From: Rhodovulum sp. PH10
GTDB lineage: Bacteria > Pseudomonadota > Alphaproteobacteria > Rhizobiales > Xanthobacteraceae
Direction of reading: 5' to 3'
DNA: 43,285 bases
Assembly (NCBI RefSeq): GCF_000293785.1
Contig: NZ_AKZI01000082.1
Span: 1-43,285 of the forward strand
Both the position numbers and the translations under genes were made by a program. Of the stretch, positions 23,171 through 31,915 are shown in pieces. The first letter of the stretch is position 1. Every line of letters begins with the position of its first letter. The notes beneath the pieces are model-generated. The model was given only the letters and a program-made list of their open reading frames with translations. It was not told where the DNA came from and searched no databases.

Positions 23171-23471
23171 GCGGCCGGTGCCAGAGGCCAGGAAGTCCAC
23201 CGCTGCCCGCCGAGAGGGTCGCGGCGTTGGCCGCGAACTGGCGGAGGATTTCGTAGCGGTCCGGCGCTTTCCCGTCGCCGCCCTCACCGCCGAACTCCCG
23301 GCCGCCGTCGAAGGACAGCTTCATGCCGGGGGTGATGGCGACGAAGAGTGGCATCACCGCCAGCTTGTCCTCGGCGATCTCATCGACGAGGACAATGGCG
23401 ACGCCGGGCTCGTCATTGACCATGCAGCTCCAAAGATTGACGCGGTCGTCGTAGAGCCGCGACGTGATCAT
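22890..23471 (-). CDS. Unknown protein, convergent with and overlapping the coupling ATPase
   Basis: A 193-codon frame. The first 85 residues (MITSRLYDDRVNLWSCMVND, then PGVAIVLVDEIAEDKLAVMP) read as real protein. The rest is encoded antisense to the 3' 280 bases of the VirD4-like gene and looks like noise rich in arginine and proline. So either the true gene is shorter and frameshifted, or it was truncated when the hairpin region formed. Family unknown; it accompanies the small 23575-23778 gene on the same strand in a plasmid-type accessory cluster. Confidence 0.4.
   Translation of the reverse strand: MITSRLYDDRVNLWSCMVNDEPGVAIVLVDEIAEDKLAVMPLFVAITPGMKLSFDGGREFGGEGGDGKAPDRYEILRQFAANAATLSAGSGGLPGLWHRPLRRPVLSGARPPTPAYGTGPHRTARQGAGCASRACDPPAEDRASRQRRSRTRPAAGSSSARTAGAARGFPSGCRCAPPSACRRSRSGCGSLRS
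23156..23181. terminator. Hairpin at the end of the coupling ATPase gene
   Basis: GCACCGGCCGC (23156-23166), loop CTGA (which holds the ATPase TGA stop) and GCGGCCGGTGC (23171-23181) make a perfect 11-bp GC-rich stem. It lies between the plus-strand ATPase gene and minus-strand genes, where a bidirectional terminator would be useful. There is no strong T-run, so factor-independent termination is only possible, not certain. Confidence 0.5.
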
Positions 23472-23574
23472 CTGGAAGGCGCGGACATGGCCGGGGGTGA
23501 TGTTCGCGCCGGGATCGGGGCGCCTGCTCCCCCTTTTTCGGGGGAGCCTGCATCACGCGTGATGGAACGGAACG

Positions 23575-23778
23575 TCATGCGGGGCCTCCGTCCTGCGCGG
23601 CCTTCGGGGGCATCAGCACGAGCCGCCCGTCGAAATTGACCGGGAGCGCCTCGATCTCGAGGCTGAAGCCGTCGCGCTCCTTCAGGGACCAGACGGTGCC
23701 GATGCGGGTCCAGACTGCTTTCTTGCCCTTGTCGCGCTCGCGCACCGCGAAGGCGAAATAGGCGGGTGCATTGCTCAT
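23575..23778 (-). CDS. Small conserved-looking protein, plasmid-type cluster
   Basis: A 67-residue protein (MSNAPAYFAFAVRERDKGKK, then WTRIGTVWSLKERDGFSLEI). It has the look of a small beta-barrel, with alternating strands and a conserved WTRIGxxW-like core, similar in size and style to the DUF736 proteins of alphaproteobacterial plasmids, although I cannot confirm that family. AAAGGAGC precedes the ATG at 23778. It heads a minus-strand group with the gene at 22890-23471. Confidence 0.6.
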   Translation of the reverse strand: MSNAPAYFAFAVRERDKGKKAVWTRIGTVWSLKERDGFSLEIEALPVNFDGRLVLMPPKAAQDGGPA

Positions 23779-24298
23779 GATCGATGCTCCTTTTGTTGTG
23801 AGCCCGCGCTGATCGCGGCCTCGTTGCCCATCCCGACCGGCCCCGCAGGCGGACAGGGGCAACCGGAAAATTGCGGGGGGACCCGCGATTTTGTTCTTGA
23901 GGGCCGGAGATACACCGGGCCGCGCAGCACCTTGGCGAGCATGTTCACGCAATCCGCCCGCTGCGCGGCCCGTCAATAAAGACCCGGGGCCCGTCCGGGC
24001 CGCGCGCGTCAGCGCGCGAGACGGGCAAGAAGAAAATCGTGGCTGGGTCCCGCCATTTTTCGGTTGGGCCTTGGGCCGCCCGAGCGGCCCTTAGGCCTTA
24101 CCCTGCTCCGCCGCGGGGACGATGATGGGCAACATGTGAAAGGCCGCATGCGCGGCTCACCACAGGACGGGGGCATCATCGTGAGCCAACCAGCCACCCG
24201 CTGCGCCAGCCGCGAGTTGCGGGAAGGCGGAAGCCGTTCAGGCGCGAGGCCCGTCGTACATTCCCCGGCGGGGCGGCGTCCCGGGGATTCATGCCGCG
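23779..24298. other. GC-rich gene-free stretch
   Basis: No gene supported. Plus-strand frames run through it only because of high GC content. The DNA holds several inverted GC runs, for example GGGCCGCGCGCGTCAGCGCGC near 23996-24016 and CCCCGG/CCGGGG pieces near 24259-24285, the latter placed where the minus-strand operon starting at 26406 would end and could terminate it. Confidence 0.35.
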
Positions 24299-24505
24299 CT
24301 ATCCGCGCCGGTCGAACAGCCCCGGCTCGCTGTAGCGGCCCGCAGCGGTGCGCTCTTGTGCGGGCCGGTGATCCTCCCGCAACTCGAACAAGACGGGCTG
24401 TGCGCCCCGCGCTTTCCGGATCGCCTCCAGCTGTTCCCGGCGCAATTCGCAGAGTTTCCGCCAGCTGTAGGCGCGGCCTTCGAGGAGGAAGCGGTCGATG
24501 CTCAT
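24299..24505 (-). CDS. Small helical protein at the end of the ArdC operon
   Basis: A 68-residue protein: MSIDRFLLEGRAYSWRKLCE, then LRREQLEAIRKARGAQPVLF, ending YSEPGLFDRRG. It is helical with a clear LRxEQLEAIRKA segment. No family recognised, but it is typical of last genes in ArdC-type plasmid clusters. The ATG (24503-24505) overlaps the stop of the gene upstream (ATGA), and a GAAGGAGGG Shine-Dalgarno precedes it. Together with the next three upstream genes it forms one minus-strand operon. Confidence 0.7.
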   Translation of the reverse strand: MSIDRFLLEGRAYSWRKLCELRREQLEAIRKARGAQPVLFELREDHRPAQERTAAGRYSEPGLFDRRG

Positions 24506-25149
24506 GGCGCGCCCTCCTTCCCGCGGCGATATTCCGGCTTGATCGCGAGAAGGCGTCCCTTCAGCTCCCGGCGGACATGCCCCGCGACCACGGCAGCGGT
24601 GAAGCTGTCCGGTGTGAGGCCGGGTTTTGGAGCGCCAGAGAGTCCGAGGAAGGACTGGTAGCCGGTTTCGCTGAGGAAGGGGCGGTCGAGTTCCACGGCG
24701 TGCGCCGAGAACCCCGGCCATACGAAATGGCCCGAGCAAATCCCGAACAGGCCTTCGATGTCGATGCGGACGCGCATCGTGCCGACGGCGATTTCGAAGC
24801 TGCCGCTCTGGCCCCAGAGCGGCACGATACCGTCCGGGGCACGGGTTTCCCGGTCGAGCACGCATCCCGGGGCATCGTCATCAGCGCAGATACCCGGCTC
24901 GAAGTTGTTCAGCTTGAGGGCGAGCCTGTGCGCCTCGCGATGCATAGCGAGCACGGCGTCTGCGTCGCCCGTCCGCATGGCGGCGTGATACCGGTCGATA
25001 AGCGAGCGGTAGAACGGCAAAGCCGCTTCCATCGTTCCCGGCAGGTCCGCGCATTCGCGCGCGGCCTGACGGTTGGCGTTCACCTGATCGGCGTTCGAGA
25101 GCAACGCATCGAAGCCGAGTTGCGCGGGCGCGGTGCGGCGGCGGCTCAT
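24502..25149 (-). CDS. Unknown protein of the ArdC operon
   Basis: A 215-residue protein without a family I can name. The N-terminus (MSRRRTAPAQLGFDALLSNA) is polar. Then come a helical part (AALPFYRSLIDRYHAAMRTG, HREAHRLALKLNNFEPG) and a beta-rich part (SGSFEIAVGTMRVRIDIEGL, FGICSGHFVWPGFSAHA). Both its ends overlap neighbours by ATGA-type junctions: the ardC stop upstream and the 68-residue gene downstream. The arrangement (ArdC, this gene, small helical gene) suggests a role in establishment after transfer. Confidence 0.7.
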   Translation of the reverse strand: MSRRRTAPAQLGFDALLSNADQVNANRQAARECADLPGTMEAALPFYRSLIDRYHAAMRTGDADAVLAMHREAHRLALKLNNFEPGICADDDAPGCVLDRETRAPDGIVPLWGQSGSFEIAVGTMRVRIDIEGLFGICSGHFVWPGFSAHAVELDRPFLSETGYQSFLGLSGAPKPGLTPDSFTAAVVAGHVRRELKGRLLAIKPEYRRGKEGAP

Positions 25150-26045
25150 GCGGCCACTTCCTCCCGCGCGGGCTGTTGCAGCCCATGCAGGAAGTCGGCG
25201 GCGCGCTGGGCGTAGGACGCGGCGGTGAAAATCGCCCGCTTGTCGCGCTTGAGGACCGTCAACCAGCCGTCAATATAGGCGGCGTGGTCGTCGCGAACCT
25301 CCGGCGCGAGGTCGAGGTCGGCCGAGAGGAACGCGGAGCCGAGTTCGGCTGTGAGTTCCTCCATGGCATAGCCTTCATCGCCCCAGCGCTTGCGCCCGAA
25401 TTCCCGTTCGAGGCGCGAGGGGTGCCGGGTCCAGTGAATGGTCTCGTGGGCGCGGGTGGCGTAGTAGCTTTCCGGATCGCGGAAGGCTTCGAAGGGCGGC
25501 AGGTCGATACGGTCCTGAGATAGGACGTAACAGGCCCGGTTGCCGCCATGCTGGACGTCGGCACCCGTCGCGGCAAAGAACGCCTCGGCGCGTTCGATCC
25601 GCTGCGGAGCTTCGGCGCGGGGCGGCGGAGCGGCGTAGAAGTGGGCGGGGAGTCCTTCGATCTGCTCGACGTTGAAAACCGTGTAGCCCTTCATGAAGGG
25701 GATTTCGGTCTCGGTCTCCTCGCCGGTCGCGCTGTCGGTTTCGGTGCGGCGAATGCAGTCGGCATAAACGACAAGGTTCCCCTTCTCGCCCTTGCGGACA
25801 TGCGCGCCGAGGTCGATCGCCTGCTTGAAGGTCATCCAGAATAGCGCGGCGTAGTCGCATTCCAGGGCGGCTGTCCAGAGCATCAGGACGTTGATGCCCT
25901 GATAGGGGATGCCGTTGGCGCGGAGCGGCCTTGTGATCCGGCCTGCGGCATGTTCCACGCTCCACGGTTTGAGCCACGGGCGCACGCCTTGTTCGAGGTC
26001 GGCGACGATGCGGGCGGTGACGGTCTCGTAAACGTCCTTTCTCAT
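25146..26045 (-). CDS. ardC: ArdC-like antirestriction protein
   Basis: A 299-residue protein. Residues about 1-120 form the ArdC N-terminal single-stranded-DNA-binding domain (DUF1738; VRPWLKPW, NGIPYQGINVLMLW, GAHVRKGEKGNLVVYAD). The C-terminal zincin-like metallopeptidase domain has the zinc motif HETIHWTRH near residues 205-213. ArdC proteins shield incoming transferred DNA from host restriction and assist single-strand conversion. The ATG at 26045 opens the conserved sequence MRKDVYETVTARIVADLE. It lies 10 bases downstream of the DUF2958 gene and overlaps the next gene by ATGA, so it belongs to a four-gene operon. Confidence 0.92.
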   Translation of the reverse strand: MRKDVYETVTARIVADLEQGVRPWLKPWSVEHAAGRITRPLRANGIPYQGINVLMLWTAALECDYAALFWMTFKQAIDLGAHVRKGEKGNLVVYADCIRRTETDSATGEETETEIPFMKGYTVFNVEQIEGLPAHFYAAPPPRAEAPQRIERAEAFFAATGADVQHGGNRACYVLSQDRIDLPPFEAFRDPESYYATRAHETIHWTRHPSRLEREFGRKRWGDEGYAMEELTAELGSAFLSADLDLAPEVRDDHAAYIDGWLTVLKRDKRAIFTAASYAQRAADFLHGLQQPAREEVAA

Positions 26046-26055
26046 ATCCGCCCCC

Positions 26056-26406
26056 TCACGCGATGATGCGTTCGGCACGGCGCGCCTCGTCGGCATAGGC
26101 CGAGAGGGTCTTGTCCGCCGTGAAATACAGATCGCGCTCGATGCGGAGACCGCCGGGCCCGGTGATGCTTTCGAGTTCGGCGAGGCTGACGGTGCCGAGT
26201 TCGGGGAAGCCGAGGCCGAGGTCGCAGAGGCCGAACGCAATATCGGGGTCTTCGGGATCGAGTTCGGTCAGAAGCCACGTCGCCCCGCCCCACGGGCAGA
26301 AGAGCTTGACGACGGGCCGGAAATCGCGCGTTTGTTCCGGGTGCTCGGCATTAAACCGGCCATTGGCCCGCATCTGATCACGTTGTTCAGAAGTGAGAAG
26401 TTGCAT
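26056..26406 (-). CDS. DUF2958 family protein
   Basis: A 116-residue protein of the DUF2958 family, common beside ArdC on conjugative elements: KLFCPWGGATWLLTELDPED, then GLCDLGLGFPELGTVSLAEL, with the expected FCPxGxxTWLLTELdP core. Function unknown. It is the first gene of the minus-strand ArdC operon. The ATG at 26406 follows GGAGGCGAAC, and an inverted repeat lies just upstream (26425-26448). Confidence 0.88.
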   Translation of the reverse strand: MQLLTSEQRDQMRANGRFNAEHPEQTRDFRPVVKLFCPWGGATWLLTELDPEDPDIAFGLCDLGLGFPELGTVSLAELESITGPGGLRIERDLYFTADKTLSAYADEARRAERIIA

Positions 26407-26424
26407 GTTCGCCTCCTTGGTCAT

Positions 26425-26448
26425 GGGTTGCAGCTGCTGCTGCAACCC
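26425..26448. promoter_or_regulatory. Inverted repeat upstream of the ArdC operon
   Basis: GGGTTGCAG (26425-26433), CTGCTG and CTGCAACCC (26440-26448) form a perfect 9-base-arm palindrome 18 bases upstream of the DUF2958 start. It may be an operator for the operon. No regulator gene adjoins it. Confidence 0.45.
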
Positions 26449-26756
26449 TGCCCGTCGGCGAGACCGGGGGTAGCAAGCGCAAGGAGGCTCCGGACGCGGC
26501 CCGCCGAGGGTCCGCGCGAGGGGCCCCGCTTGCGGGGATACGCGTGGAGGCGGCGGGACGTGTCGGGATGCCTTGCGCGCGCGGGGGGCGGAGCCCCTTA
26601 GCGTCCCTTGCTTGAAGCTCTACACTGTTCTGGTCGGCATCGCCGCCTGCGCGAGGGATGGAAGCCCGAAGGGCCGGGACCCGGCGAAGACGGGGCCCGG
26701 TTCACGACAGCCCGGTCCTGGCGTACTGGCACGACAGGACGCGCCCTGTGGCTGGC
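26449..26756. other. Intergenic stretch, GC-rich, no gene
   Basis: Nothing that can be supported as a gene. It contains GC-rich inverted runs (GGGGGGCGGAGCCCC at about 26583-26597) of terminator type between the operon starting at 26406 and the minus-strand gene ending at 26757. Confidence 0.4.
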
Positions 26757-27107
26757 TCACTTCCCTGCATGTTCGGCGACGGACGTATCCGGGATGTCGA
26801 CGAGGCCAATGTACCGAAGGCCCATCAGGAGGGCCTCCTTCCCGAGCCTCTGAAGTTCAACAGCGTCCGGAACGGACGCCCCTTCGCACAGGTGAGCCAG
26901 GCGCGTCCGGAAGTCGGTCAGCTCAAGCGTGTCGTCGGGCTGCTTATGGGGACGCGGCGAGAGTTCGAACATCACCCGCGTCGGAACATGGAAGACGCAG
27001 ATCTTCGGCTCGCACGGCCACCAGTCACCGGGCGCGCGTATTTCTGTGTCCTCGGCGCTTGCGAGGGAATACGTCTGACGGGGTAGGTCGTCCGGAATGT
27101 TGCTCAT
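26757..27107 (-). CDS. Unknown 116-residue protein
   Basis: A 116-residue protein: MSNIPDDLPRQTYSLASAED, then KICVFHVPTRVMFELSPRPH and LCEGASVPDAVELQRLGKEA. It looks like a compact alpha-beta protein typical of short conserved genes on alphaproteobacterial plasmids, but I do not recognise the family. The ATG at 27107 is favoured over the in-frame 27143 start, which would add a basic noise-like leader. It is divergent from the SRAP gene at 27283. Confidence 0.6.
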   Translation of the reverse strand: MSNIPDDLPRQTYSLASAEDTEIRAPGDWWPCEPKICVFHVPTRVMFELSPRPHKQPDDTLELTDFRTRLAHLCEGASVPDAVELQRLGKEALLMGLRYIGLVDIPDTSVAEHAGK

Positions 27108-27282
27108 GCGCCGAGGGTGACCGCTCAAGTCGCGAGCGGCCACTCCAAACAGAACCCGCTTCCTGCCTGTACCAATCGATTACCGAAAATTCCGTGGGCA
27201 ACGGTAAAGCCCTGTCACCAGCAGGCCGTCACAGCAAGATCCCCGGCCTTGGTGCGACCGGATCGCGGTCTATATTGTCCGG

Positions 27283-27930
27283 ATGTGCAATCTCTACAGC
27301 CTCACCAAGGGACAGGCCGCCATCATCGCACTGACCCGCGCCATGCGCGACCGCACGGGCAACCTGCCGATCTATCCCGGCATCTTCCCGGACTATCTCG
27401 CCCCGGTGGTGCGCAACGGGCTCGATGGCGTGCGCGAGCTGGCGCTGGCGCGCTGGGGTATGCCGGGTCCCCCCGCCTTCGGCGGGTCTCCGATCACCAA
27501 CATTCGCAACACGAAGAGGCCGCTCTGGCGGCGATGGCTGAAGCCGGAGAACCGGTACCTCGTGCCGTTCACCTCGTTCTGCGAGCATGCCGACACCAAA
27601 CCAAAGAAGACGCCGACCTGGTTCGCCTTCGACGAAACCCGCCCGCTGGCCCTCTTCGCCGGAATATGGACCCCATGGACCCCGAAATCAGACCCGGTCG
27701 ACGGCGAGCACCACCTGTTCGGATTCCTCACCACGGAGGCGAACGCCGAAGTCGGCGCGGTCCATCCCAAGGCCATGCCGGTGATCCTGCGCACCGCCGA
27801 CGAGATCGAGACCTGGATGACCGACCCTACTGAAGAGGCCCTCAAGCTTCAGCGCCCCTGCCCGACTGCTCGCTGCACGTCGTCGCATCCGGCAAGCGCG
27901 AGGACGGAGCCACTGATTAAGGCCCCGTAA
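27283..27930 (+). CDS. SRAP (YedK/HMCES-like) abasic-site protein, frameshifted tail
   Basis: A 215-residue SOS response-associated peptidase family protein, which crosslinks to abasic sites in single-stranded DNA through Cys2 and protects them. Cys2 (MCNLYS), the asparagine/arginine block ITNIRNTKRPLWRRW, the glutamate in PFTSFCEHAD and the histidine in VHPKAMPVIL are all present, so the active site is intact. After LKLQRP the frame departs from the family. Restoring one C in the CCCC run at 27855-27858 gives LPDCSLHVVASGKREDGATD and a TAA at 27918-27920. So the last residues are frameshifted, by mutation or sequencing error. SRAP genes are common near mobile-element transfer genes. Confidence 0.88.
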   Translation: MCNLYSLTKGQAAIIALTRAMRDRTGNLPIYPGIFPDYLAPVVRNGLDGVRELALARWGMPGPPAFGGSPITNIRNTKRPLWRRWLKPENRYLVPFTSFCEHADTKPKKTPTWFAFDETRPLALFAGIWTPWTPKSDPVDGEHHLFGFLTTEANAEVGAVHPKAMPVILRTADEIETWMTDPTEEALKLQRPCPTARCTSSHPASARTEPLIKAP

Positions 27931-27986
27931 TACTCGATAAGCTCGTGCAGATGAAGCAAAATCATAATTTCGGAGAAGTTCCCCGG

Positions 27987-29885
27987 CTATGACTTCTTGA
28001 TGGTCTGAACACCCGCGCTTTTGAGAAGAGCATAAAGCGGCGCAATCTGCTGTCGCCTGCCACGACCAGCGCAATAGGTAAATATAACCCGTTGTTTTGC
28101 TCGGGTGAACGCAACGAAGAACCCTGACATTTCCTCTTGCGATTGATGTCGAAAATTGAACCATGCACCATCATCCAAACCGACGAATATAACGGTGTGA
28201 TATTCAAGTCCCTTGCTCTTATGAACCGTCATCAACGGTACAGCATGAAGCCCTTCATATGTGTCAAGAGCCTGCTTCCATCCCGCAGCACTGCGAGATG
28301 ACGCGACAAGATGCATTCGCGCGGCATCACACACACGCGCAAACCAGTCACCTTGTCGATAGGCCGGAGACGCCGTCAGCAAATTCGCGCGACCTACCAA
28401 GTCGATCACAGATGCTAGAATCTCCTCCGCCCGGTTTTCATCAGTGGGCGGCGTTGGAAAGCGGGTAACAAAATCGTCCGAGAAATGCTCCAGCGCCTTT
28501 CCAGCCATATGCCTGCGGTCATCATCATCGACAGCAAGACCTCGGAGCGAGCAAATCGCATCAAGGCATTCTGACCAGCATCGTCCAGCGGTTTCGGAAG
28601 TTGCGACACGCAGGACAGTGATCAGAGTCTCTGAAAGAAGTTCGGAAAACAGCTCTTGCAGAGCCACCTTTCCAATATGTGCGGCTTCGTTGCGAAGAAG
28701 AATCCCGCGCGCCGCGAGCGCAGGTTGAAGCGTGGTAAAATAGTCCACTGCCTTCATGCGAACGAGAAATGCGAAGTCACGTGGCTGAAGGCTATATTGG
28801 ATCATTTCCCGCGCAACGAAGTCAGCAAGGAGCGTCGCTTCGGTGGCTACGGAAGAGAAATCCCAGACCTCGCAACTATTGCCAACAATCGTCCCTTCAG
28901 CCTTGGAGATGGGTGTCGAGGACCCACCGTCGAGCGCTTTCGCGAGCACATCTTGAATACGCACGAGATCAGGTGAGGATCGATAATTGTTGAAAAGCGG
29001 CGTACGTATCGCCCCGAACTCTGTTTCGAACGGCGTAAACGGATCGTCCATCGCCATGGCCCAGCGCATAATCTGCTGCTTGTGATCACCAACCGCAGTG
29101 ACTACCGTTTCTGACTGCCAGAAAATCGTTTTCGCAAGGTCGTACTGGACCTGGGTCGTGTCCTGAAACTCGTCCATGAACAGGTGCGAATAGGTCAGAT
29201 GAAGTGCATCACGCACCATCGGATTGGTGCGAACCAGCAACTCAGCAAGCCGTCCGATCATTGCAAAGGTGAGCACGCTGTGCGATCCACCGTGCAACCA
29301 GTTCTGCCAGAATTCGCGGGCAGCCCATTGCGCAGGCGACGGGCTGCCTAGCGGCGTAAGCGCTAGGGGCGCTGCAACAAGGTGATCCTTCTCGAAGGTC
29401 TTCACGCTGATCGCAATAATGTCGCGCTTCGTCCCCACCGCTGCGGGTGGTGAAAGAAGTTCCAGCGTGTTTTGGACAACCGTAAAGGTCGCATTAGTGA
29501 TTTCATAGTTTTGGGTCGGACGCCATTCTTTTGGAAGTGCTTGCCCGAAGCGATCAAGGAGCCCCTTAGAGAAGGCGTCGAAGGTGAGCGAGTCAAATCG
29601 GTGGCCCAACTCGGGATGCACCCGCGCGCGCACCCGAGTTGCGAGGTTTGCAGCGGCATCGCGTTTGTAGCTGATCGCAAGGATACGCTGAGGGATCGGC
29701 GCGATGCCGCACTGCAAGAGGTAACATGCGCGCTGCGCGAGAAGCTCGGTTTTGCCAGACCCGGGACCGGCAATGACCGAGCGATTATTCGTGGATTGGA
29801 CGACGTCGATCGCGTTGTCTTCAAGCGCGTCGATACCCACAGGCTGCCAATGTGCTGGATCAATACGACGGATTGGCAACGCCAT
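27987..29885 (-). CDS. gajB: GajB-like UvrD/PcrA-family helicase (Gabija)
   Basis: A 632-residue superfamily 1 helicase. Walker A AGPGSGKTELLAQR is at about residues 39-52, motif II FMDEFQDTTQVQ near 235, motif III GDHKQQIMRW, motif V LMTVHKSKGLEYHTVIFVGL and motif VI VAFTRAKQRVIF. It lies 2 bases after the OLD-type nuclease gene on the same strand, the GajA-GajB arrangement of Gabija, in which GajB is thought to respond to DNA ends or unwound DNA and GajA cuts. GajB is longer than the roughly 500 residues of the type example, so this is a divergent or extended form. A stand-alone OLD/UvrD pair is an alternative reading. Confidence 0.85.
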   Translation of the reverse strand: MALPIRRIDPAHWQPVGIDALEDNAIDVVQSTNNRSVIAGPGSGKTELLAQRACYLLQCGIAPIPQRILAISYKRDAAANLATRVRARVHPELGHRFDSLTFDAFSKGLLDRFGQALPKEWRPTQNYEITNATFTVVQNTLELLSPPAAVGTKRDIIAISVKTFEKDHLVAAPLALTPLGSPSPAQWAAREFWQNWLHGGSHSVLTFAMIGRLAELLVRTNPMVRDALHLTYSHLFMDEFQDTTQVQYDLAKTIFWQSETVVTAVGDHKQQIMRWAMAMDDPFTPFETEFGAIRTPLFNNYRSSPDLVRIQDVLAKALDGGSSTPISKAEGTIVGNSCEVWDFSSVATEATLLADFVAREMIQYSLQPRDFAFLVRMKAVDYFTTLQPALAARGILLRNEAAHIGKVALQELFSELLSETLITVLRVATSETAGRCWSECLDAICSLRGLAVDDDDRRHMAGKALEHFSDDFVTRFPTPPTDENRAEEILASVIDLVGRANLLTASPAYRQGDWFARVCDAARMHLVASSRSAAGWKQALDTYEGLHAVPLMTVHKSKGLEYHTVIFVGLDDGAWFNFRHQSQEEMSGFFVAFTRAKQRVIFTYCAGRGRRQQIAPLYALLKSAGVQTIKKS

Positions 29886-29887
29886 TG

Positions 29888-31855
29888 TCAGTCTCGCCTC
29901 AAGTGTTCCTTCACGTCCTTCAGCAACGCCCGATACGGCTCCGGCATGTTTTTCTTCAGTGCCGCGTCATCCAGATGCGTGAACGCCCGTAGGTGCGTGG
30001 CCGGCTTACTGTGGGTCAGAAAATGATACCGATATTCAGGCATCAACTCGGCGTAGCCGGGGTAATACTTCTTGTACGGCTCAATGCCTTCGCCGCCGTT
30101 TCCCAAAACGGCTGTATCAGCGGTTTCCGTCTTGCCTGACGGTCCACCATCTTTTGGTATGATCGCATTATAGGCTGCAGGAACGGCTTTCAGCATCGCC
30201 ATGTCTAGGTCGAGCGGATCGGAAAAGAATACATCATATTCCCGCAAGAACGTGACCCAAGACGCTAGATATTCGTTTGTCGGCCACGTGTGCATGGTTT
30301 TGAGATCAACAAGCGTACCGTTCTGACATTTCAACAGCTGCTCGCGGGAATAACCGTTCTCGATGAGTTCAACAAGCGTGGTCTTGATCCGCCCCCACCC
30401 TCCGCCATTGCGCCCAAGGTCGAAGTCCAGCAAAGTGGCATACGGTATGTCTAAGCCCTCCAGAAGGTCCCAGAAATACCGAACATGCCGACCGCCGAGT
30501 GGAACGATTGCAACAAATGACGGATCAACAAGGAGTCCCTCAGCCTGCGCGAGGCGTGGAATTACCACTCGTTCAGAATCACCTTCAACAAGTATCACAT
30601 AACGCGCGAAGTACAGTTCAGGAAACGCCAGCATGGCACCACGGACGAATTTTCCCGCTTCTTCGTCGTCTTCAGGAAGTTTGATGGCCGTGACACTTGT
30701 TTCGCGCGACGTGACGTCACAACGGCAATAACGAACTTCCGTGGGCTCCACGCGGCTAAGCACGGCGGGGGAGTGACTTGTGACGAGCGCCTGCGCCGCA
30801 TGGCCGGTGATGATGGATCGGACCTGCTGCACAATACGGGAGAGGTAGTATGGCGAGAGATGGTTCTCCGGCTCTTCTATCGCGAACACGCTCAATGCCG
30901 GGATACGCAAGGCGTCAGGCCGAAAACCGGAAATCGTGCCATCGACGGCCGCACGTTCCAGGTCAAATACGGCAGCCGCGAGCGCAAAATAGAACAATGA
31001 CAACTGCCCATCGCTGAGCACGTCGAGGCCCCGCTCCACTCCGGTGGCCTGCTGTTCGAATAACACCTGCACCTTTGCGACGACTTCCTCGAACCGCTGG
31101 CTCATCAGAGCAAGGCCGGGGTCCTTGTCGGTCACGCTATCGTGCAGGTCACGCCATCTCGTTGAGAGCGCCTCGCTCATCGCCTTAATGGCGGACTCGC
31201 CTCCGAACGCATCCGAAAGCGCCTTCGTCGCGTCTTCCACCGATTTACGCGTTCCTTTCGACCACTCGATGGCACGAAGCAACCGGGCGGCGAGAGCCCC
31301 CGTAGAGAGCTTGATCTGCGCTTCAGGATTGCGCGTCGCTGGTGTGTAGTAGACTTGAATGAACCCACGCTCGAACGGTGCAACCTTGCTCTTATGCTCG
31401 TCCTTTATGGCGTCATCTAATGTTGTGATCCAGAACAGATCCTGTGTCACCTCGCCTTCAGCGGTACCGTCATCGGCCCATTGGGCTTCAAGCCGCAGGC
31501 GACACACCGGCGTCGCCCCGGTCTTGGCGATCTGCATGTGCTTGAAGCAAGGCGCAACCGTCTTCGATGTTGCCGATCCTTTGGCGAGTTCGGACAAGGC
31601 GATGATAACTTCAATTGTAAGGCTGCGGGCCGTCCGGTCATCCGGTCCCACGCCGACCGGCAAGTGAAAATCTGAACGCTGAACGTTGCGTTGCCCCCGG
31701 CTGATGCCAAACAATTTGCACAGCGCTTGTAGCAGCGCTGTCTTGCCCGACGCATTTGGACCAATGACGGCAGTGAGACCGTCGGAGAATTTGATTTTGT
31801 GAGGCGTGGGTCCAAATGACCGGAAGCCGGAAATTGTGACTGATCGGATATACAT
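29888..31855 (-). CDS. gajA: GajA-like OLD-family ATPase-TOPRIM nuclease (Gabija)
   Basis: A 655-residue OLD nuclease. The N-terminal ATPase has Walker A IGPNASGKTALLQALCKLFG (about residues 31-50), the ABC-like AIEEPENHLSPYYL (Walker B) and the LVTSHSPAVLSR H-loop. The TOPRIM domain starts at ARYVILVEGDSERVVIPRLA (about 415-434), with the conserved Glu, and carries the DFDLG metal-binding aspartates (about 478-482). The TOPRIM domain is the nuclease that degrades invading DNA, restrained by nucleotide binding. Start ATG at 31855. It forms an operon with gajB, and lies downstream of SbcC/D on the same strand, with a 99-residue unknown between. Confidence 0.87.
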   Translation of the reverse strand: MYIRSVTISGFRSFGPTPHKIKFSDGLTAVIGPNASGKTALLQALCKLFGISRGQRNVQRSDFHLPVGVGPDDRTARSLTIEVIIALSELAKGSATSKTVAPCFKHMQIAKTGATPVCRLRLEAQWADDGTAEGEVTQDLFWITTLDDAIKDEHKSKVAPFERGFIQVYYTPATRNPEAQIKLSTGALAARLLRAIEWSKGTRKSVEDATKALSDAFGGESAIKAMSEALSTRWRDLHDSVTDKDPGLALMSQRFEEVVAKVQVLFEQQATGVERGLDVLSDGQLSLFYFALAAAVFDLERAAVDGTISGFRPDALRIPALSVFAIEEPENHLSPYYLSRIVQQVRSIITGHAAQALVTSHSPAVLSRVEPTEVRYCRCDVTSRETSVTAIKLPEDDEEAGKFVRGAMLAFPELYFARYVILVEGDSERVVIPRLAQAEGLLVDPSFVAIVPLGGRHVRYFWDLLEGLDIPYATLLDFDLGRNGGGWGRIKTTLVELIENGYSREQLLKCQNGTLVDLKTMHTWPTNEYLASWVTFLREYDVFFSDPLDLDMAMLKAVPAAYNAIIPKDGGPSGKTETADTAVLGNGGEGIEPYKKYYPGYAELMPEYRYHFLTHSKPATHLRAFTHLDDAALKKNMPEPYRALLKDVKEHLRRD

Positions 31856-31915
31856 CAGGCCACTCGTGGAGGTTCGCTCTGGAGACAGGTGGGATAGGCT
31901 ACGAACTCAAATATT

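Noticed and set aside
23156-23181. Reading the hairpin at the VirD4 stop as a recombination site
   Set aside because: Its place around the stop codon between convergent genes fits transcription termination better.
24064-25215. 383-codon plus-strand frame opposite the ArdC operon
   Set aside because: The minus-strand genes have overlapping stops and starts (ATGA) and recognisable proteins; the plus frame is arginine/glycine-rich noise.
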